From Bacteroidales bacterium (GTDB lineage Bacteria; Bacteroidota; Bacteroidia; Bacteroidales; UBA932), in contig JAEDMF010000099.1 in assembly GCA_016303175.1 (NCBI GenBank), positions 1-6,207 of the forward strand: a DNA stretch of 6,207 bases, given 5' to 3'. Each line of letters opens with the position of its first letter. Position 1 is the stretch's first letter. Positions 5,588 through 6,207 of this stretch are shown here, one piece after another. A model generated the notes under the pieces. The model had not been told where the DNA came from. It did not search any database and saw only the letters and a list, made by a program, of their open reading frames with translations. Both the position numbers and the translations under genes were made by a program.

Positions 5588-6207
5588 ATTTAAAATATTC
5601 TTCTGAATTCAACATTATTTCATCTATGCTCTTTCCGGGAGGCACCATCGGGAAGACCATATTGTCCTCCTGCACGAGCACGTGGAGCAGCACGGGTCTG
5701 TCGTCGGAGAACATCTTCTCAATGGCAGGCTGGAGTTCCTCGCGGGAGCTCACTTTCAGACTCACGATGTTGTATGCCCGGGCTATCAGTTCAAAGTCGG
5801 GATTCATAAGCCTTGTATAGGAATAGCGGGCGTTGAAGAACATTTCCTGCCACTGGCGTACGTTGCCGAGCCAGTTGTTATCCAGCAGGACTATCTTCAC
5901 TCCCAGATTTTCCTGCATAATCGTGCCCAGCTCCTCTATGGTCATCTGCAGACCGCCGTCGCCCACAAAGAGGCAGACCTGGCGGTCGGGGGCGGCAATT
6001 TTGGCGCCTATTGAGGCGGGCAGTCCGTAACCCATCGTGCCCAGGCCGCCGGAAGAGAGGAAACTGCGCTCGCGCGAAAAACGGGAATAGCGCGCTGCAA
6101 GCATCTGATTCTGGCCCACGTCGGTAATGACTATGGCCTGTCCCTTGACATACTCGGCAACTCTGGCCACTACCTCTCCGGGCTTGATGTAAAGTTCGTC
6201 GGATGCG
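5577..6207 (-). CDS. ilvB: Acetolactate synthase large (catalytic) subunit, 5' end missing at the right edge
   Basis: IlvB condenses two pyruvates to 2-acetolactate, or pyruvate with 2-oxobutyrate to 2-aceto-2-hydroxybutyrate, using thiamine diphosphate (ThDP), Mg2+ and FAD. The frame is open to the right edge, so the GTG near 6170 is internal. The visible 209 residues are the C-terminal part of a protein of roughly 560-590. They hold the ThDP domain: ITDVGQNQM, then SSGGLGTMGYGLPASIGAK, then the ThDP/Mg2+ motif that begins VGDGG (GDG codons at 5955-5963) and ends in LLDNN (NN codons at 5875-5880). RQWQEMFFNARYS follows, and VFPMVPPGKSIDEIML lies near the end, as in other IlvB proteins. Where many homologues read LGMVRQWQ this one reads LGNVRQWQ. 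The TGA stop lies within ilvN, an 11-base overlap that should couple the two subunits. The N-terminal and FAD domains lie outside the window. Confidence 0.96.
   Translation of the reverse strand, partial: ASDELYIKPGEVVARVAEYVKGQAIVITDVGQNQMLAARYSRFSRERSFLSSGGLGTMGYGLPASIGAKIAAPDRQVCLFVGDGGLQMTIEELGTIMQENLGVKIVLLDNNWLGNVRQWQEMFFNARYSYTRLMNPDFELIARAYNIVSLKVSSREELQPAIEKMFSDDRPVLLHVLVQEDNMVFPMVPPGKSIDEIMLNSEEYFKYGN

Larger units (their letters stand above)
1..6207 (-). other. ilv-leu branched-chain amino acid operon, interior segment
   Basis: Seven genes run in one direction: ilvB, ilvN, ilvC, leuC, leuD, the cimA-like synthase, leuB. Junctions are -11, +24, +5, +26, -4 and +3 bases. No spacer is large enough for a usual promoter plus leader, and I see no GC hairpin followed by a T-run between genes, so a single transcript is inferred. 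Both ends lie outside: ilvB starts beyond 6207 and leuB ends beyond position 1. Any attenuator, T-box or leader peptide that regulates the operon would be upstream of ilvB and cannot be seen. ilvD, ilvE and a canonical leuA are not in the window. Confidence 0.85.

Noticed and set aside
4871..5593. Plus-strand open frame of 240 codons across ilvN and the start of ilvC
   Set aside because: It covers two minus-strand genes and their spacer, has no domain, and is best read as chance absence of stops.
5577..6170. ilvB starting at the GTG near 6170
   Set aside because: The same frame stays open to the right edge (ASDELYIKPGEV precedes) and the protein would otherwise lack two of its three domains. 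The gene is simply cut by the window.
1..6207. Search for mobile elements, CRISPR repeats, tRNA or rRNA genes, riboswitches and terminators
   Set aside because: No repeat series, terminal inverted repeats, transposase motifs, structured RNA signatures or hairpin plus T-run were seen. Nearly every base is inside one of seven metabolic genes.

Overview
The window is one tightly packed minus-strand block of branched-chain amino acid biosynthesis genes. No gene is convincingly on the plus strand. Read in transcription order (right to left) it holds: the C-terminal third of ilvB (acetolactate synthase large subunit, cut by the right edge), ilvN (short ACT-domain small subunit), ilvC (ketol-acid reductoisomerase), leuC and leuD (isopropylmalate isomerase subunits), an isopropylmalate/citramalate synthase family gene best read as cimA, and the N-terminal two thirds of leuB (3-isopropylmalate dehydrogenase, cut by the left edge). 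Junctions run from an 11-base overlap to a 26-base gap, and I see no terminator or clear promoter, so this is the middle of a larger operon.

The organism looks like a member of Bacteroidota, probably Bacteroidales, with moderately high GC by eye. The evidence is the absence of Shine-Dalgarno sequences, replaced by A/T-rich stretches before each start codon, together with the style of the IlvB, IlvC and LeuD proteins and the presence of a second-type LeuA-like synthase between leuD and leuB. I cannot name a genus.

The genes fit together as follows. If the synthase makes (R)-citramalate from pyruvate and acetyl-CoA, LeuC/LeuD isomerise it and LeuB oxidises it to 2-oxobutyrate. IlvB/IlvN then condense 2-oxobutyrate with pyruvate, and IlvC reduces and isomerises the product. 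The operon would thus encode threonine-independent isoleucine synthesis, lacking only ilvD and an aminotransferase here. The same Ilv enzymes serve valine, and LeuCDB can serve leucine if a genuine leuA lies elsewhere.

The main point of interest is that the gene an automatic pipeline would probably call leuA matches, residue by residue at the substrate pocket, the Leptospira citramalate synthase as I recall it. Smaller points are a fungal-like class I IlvC, a minimal IlvN, an active-site-region substitution in IlvB, and a near-identical 13-base start-site motif before ilvC and leuD. I found no mobile element, CRISPR array, RNA gene or unknown system.
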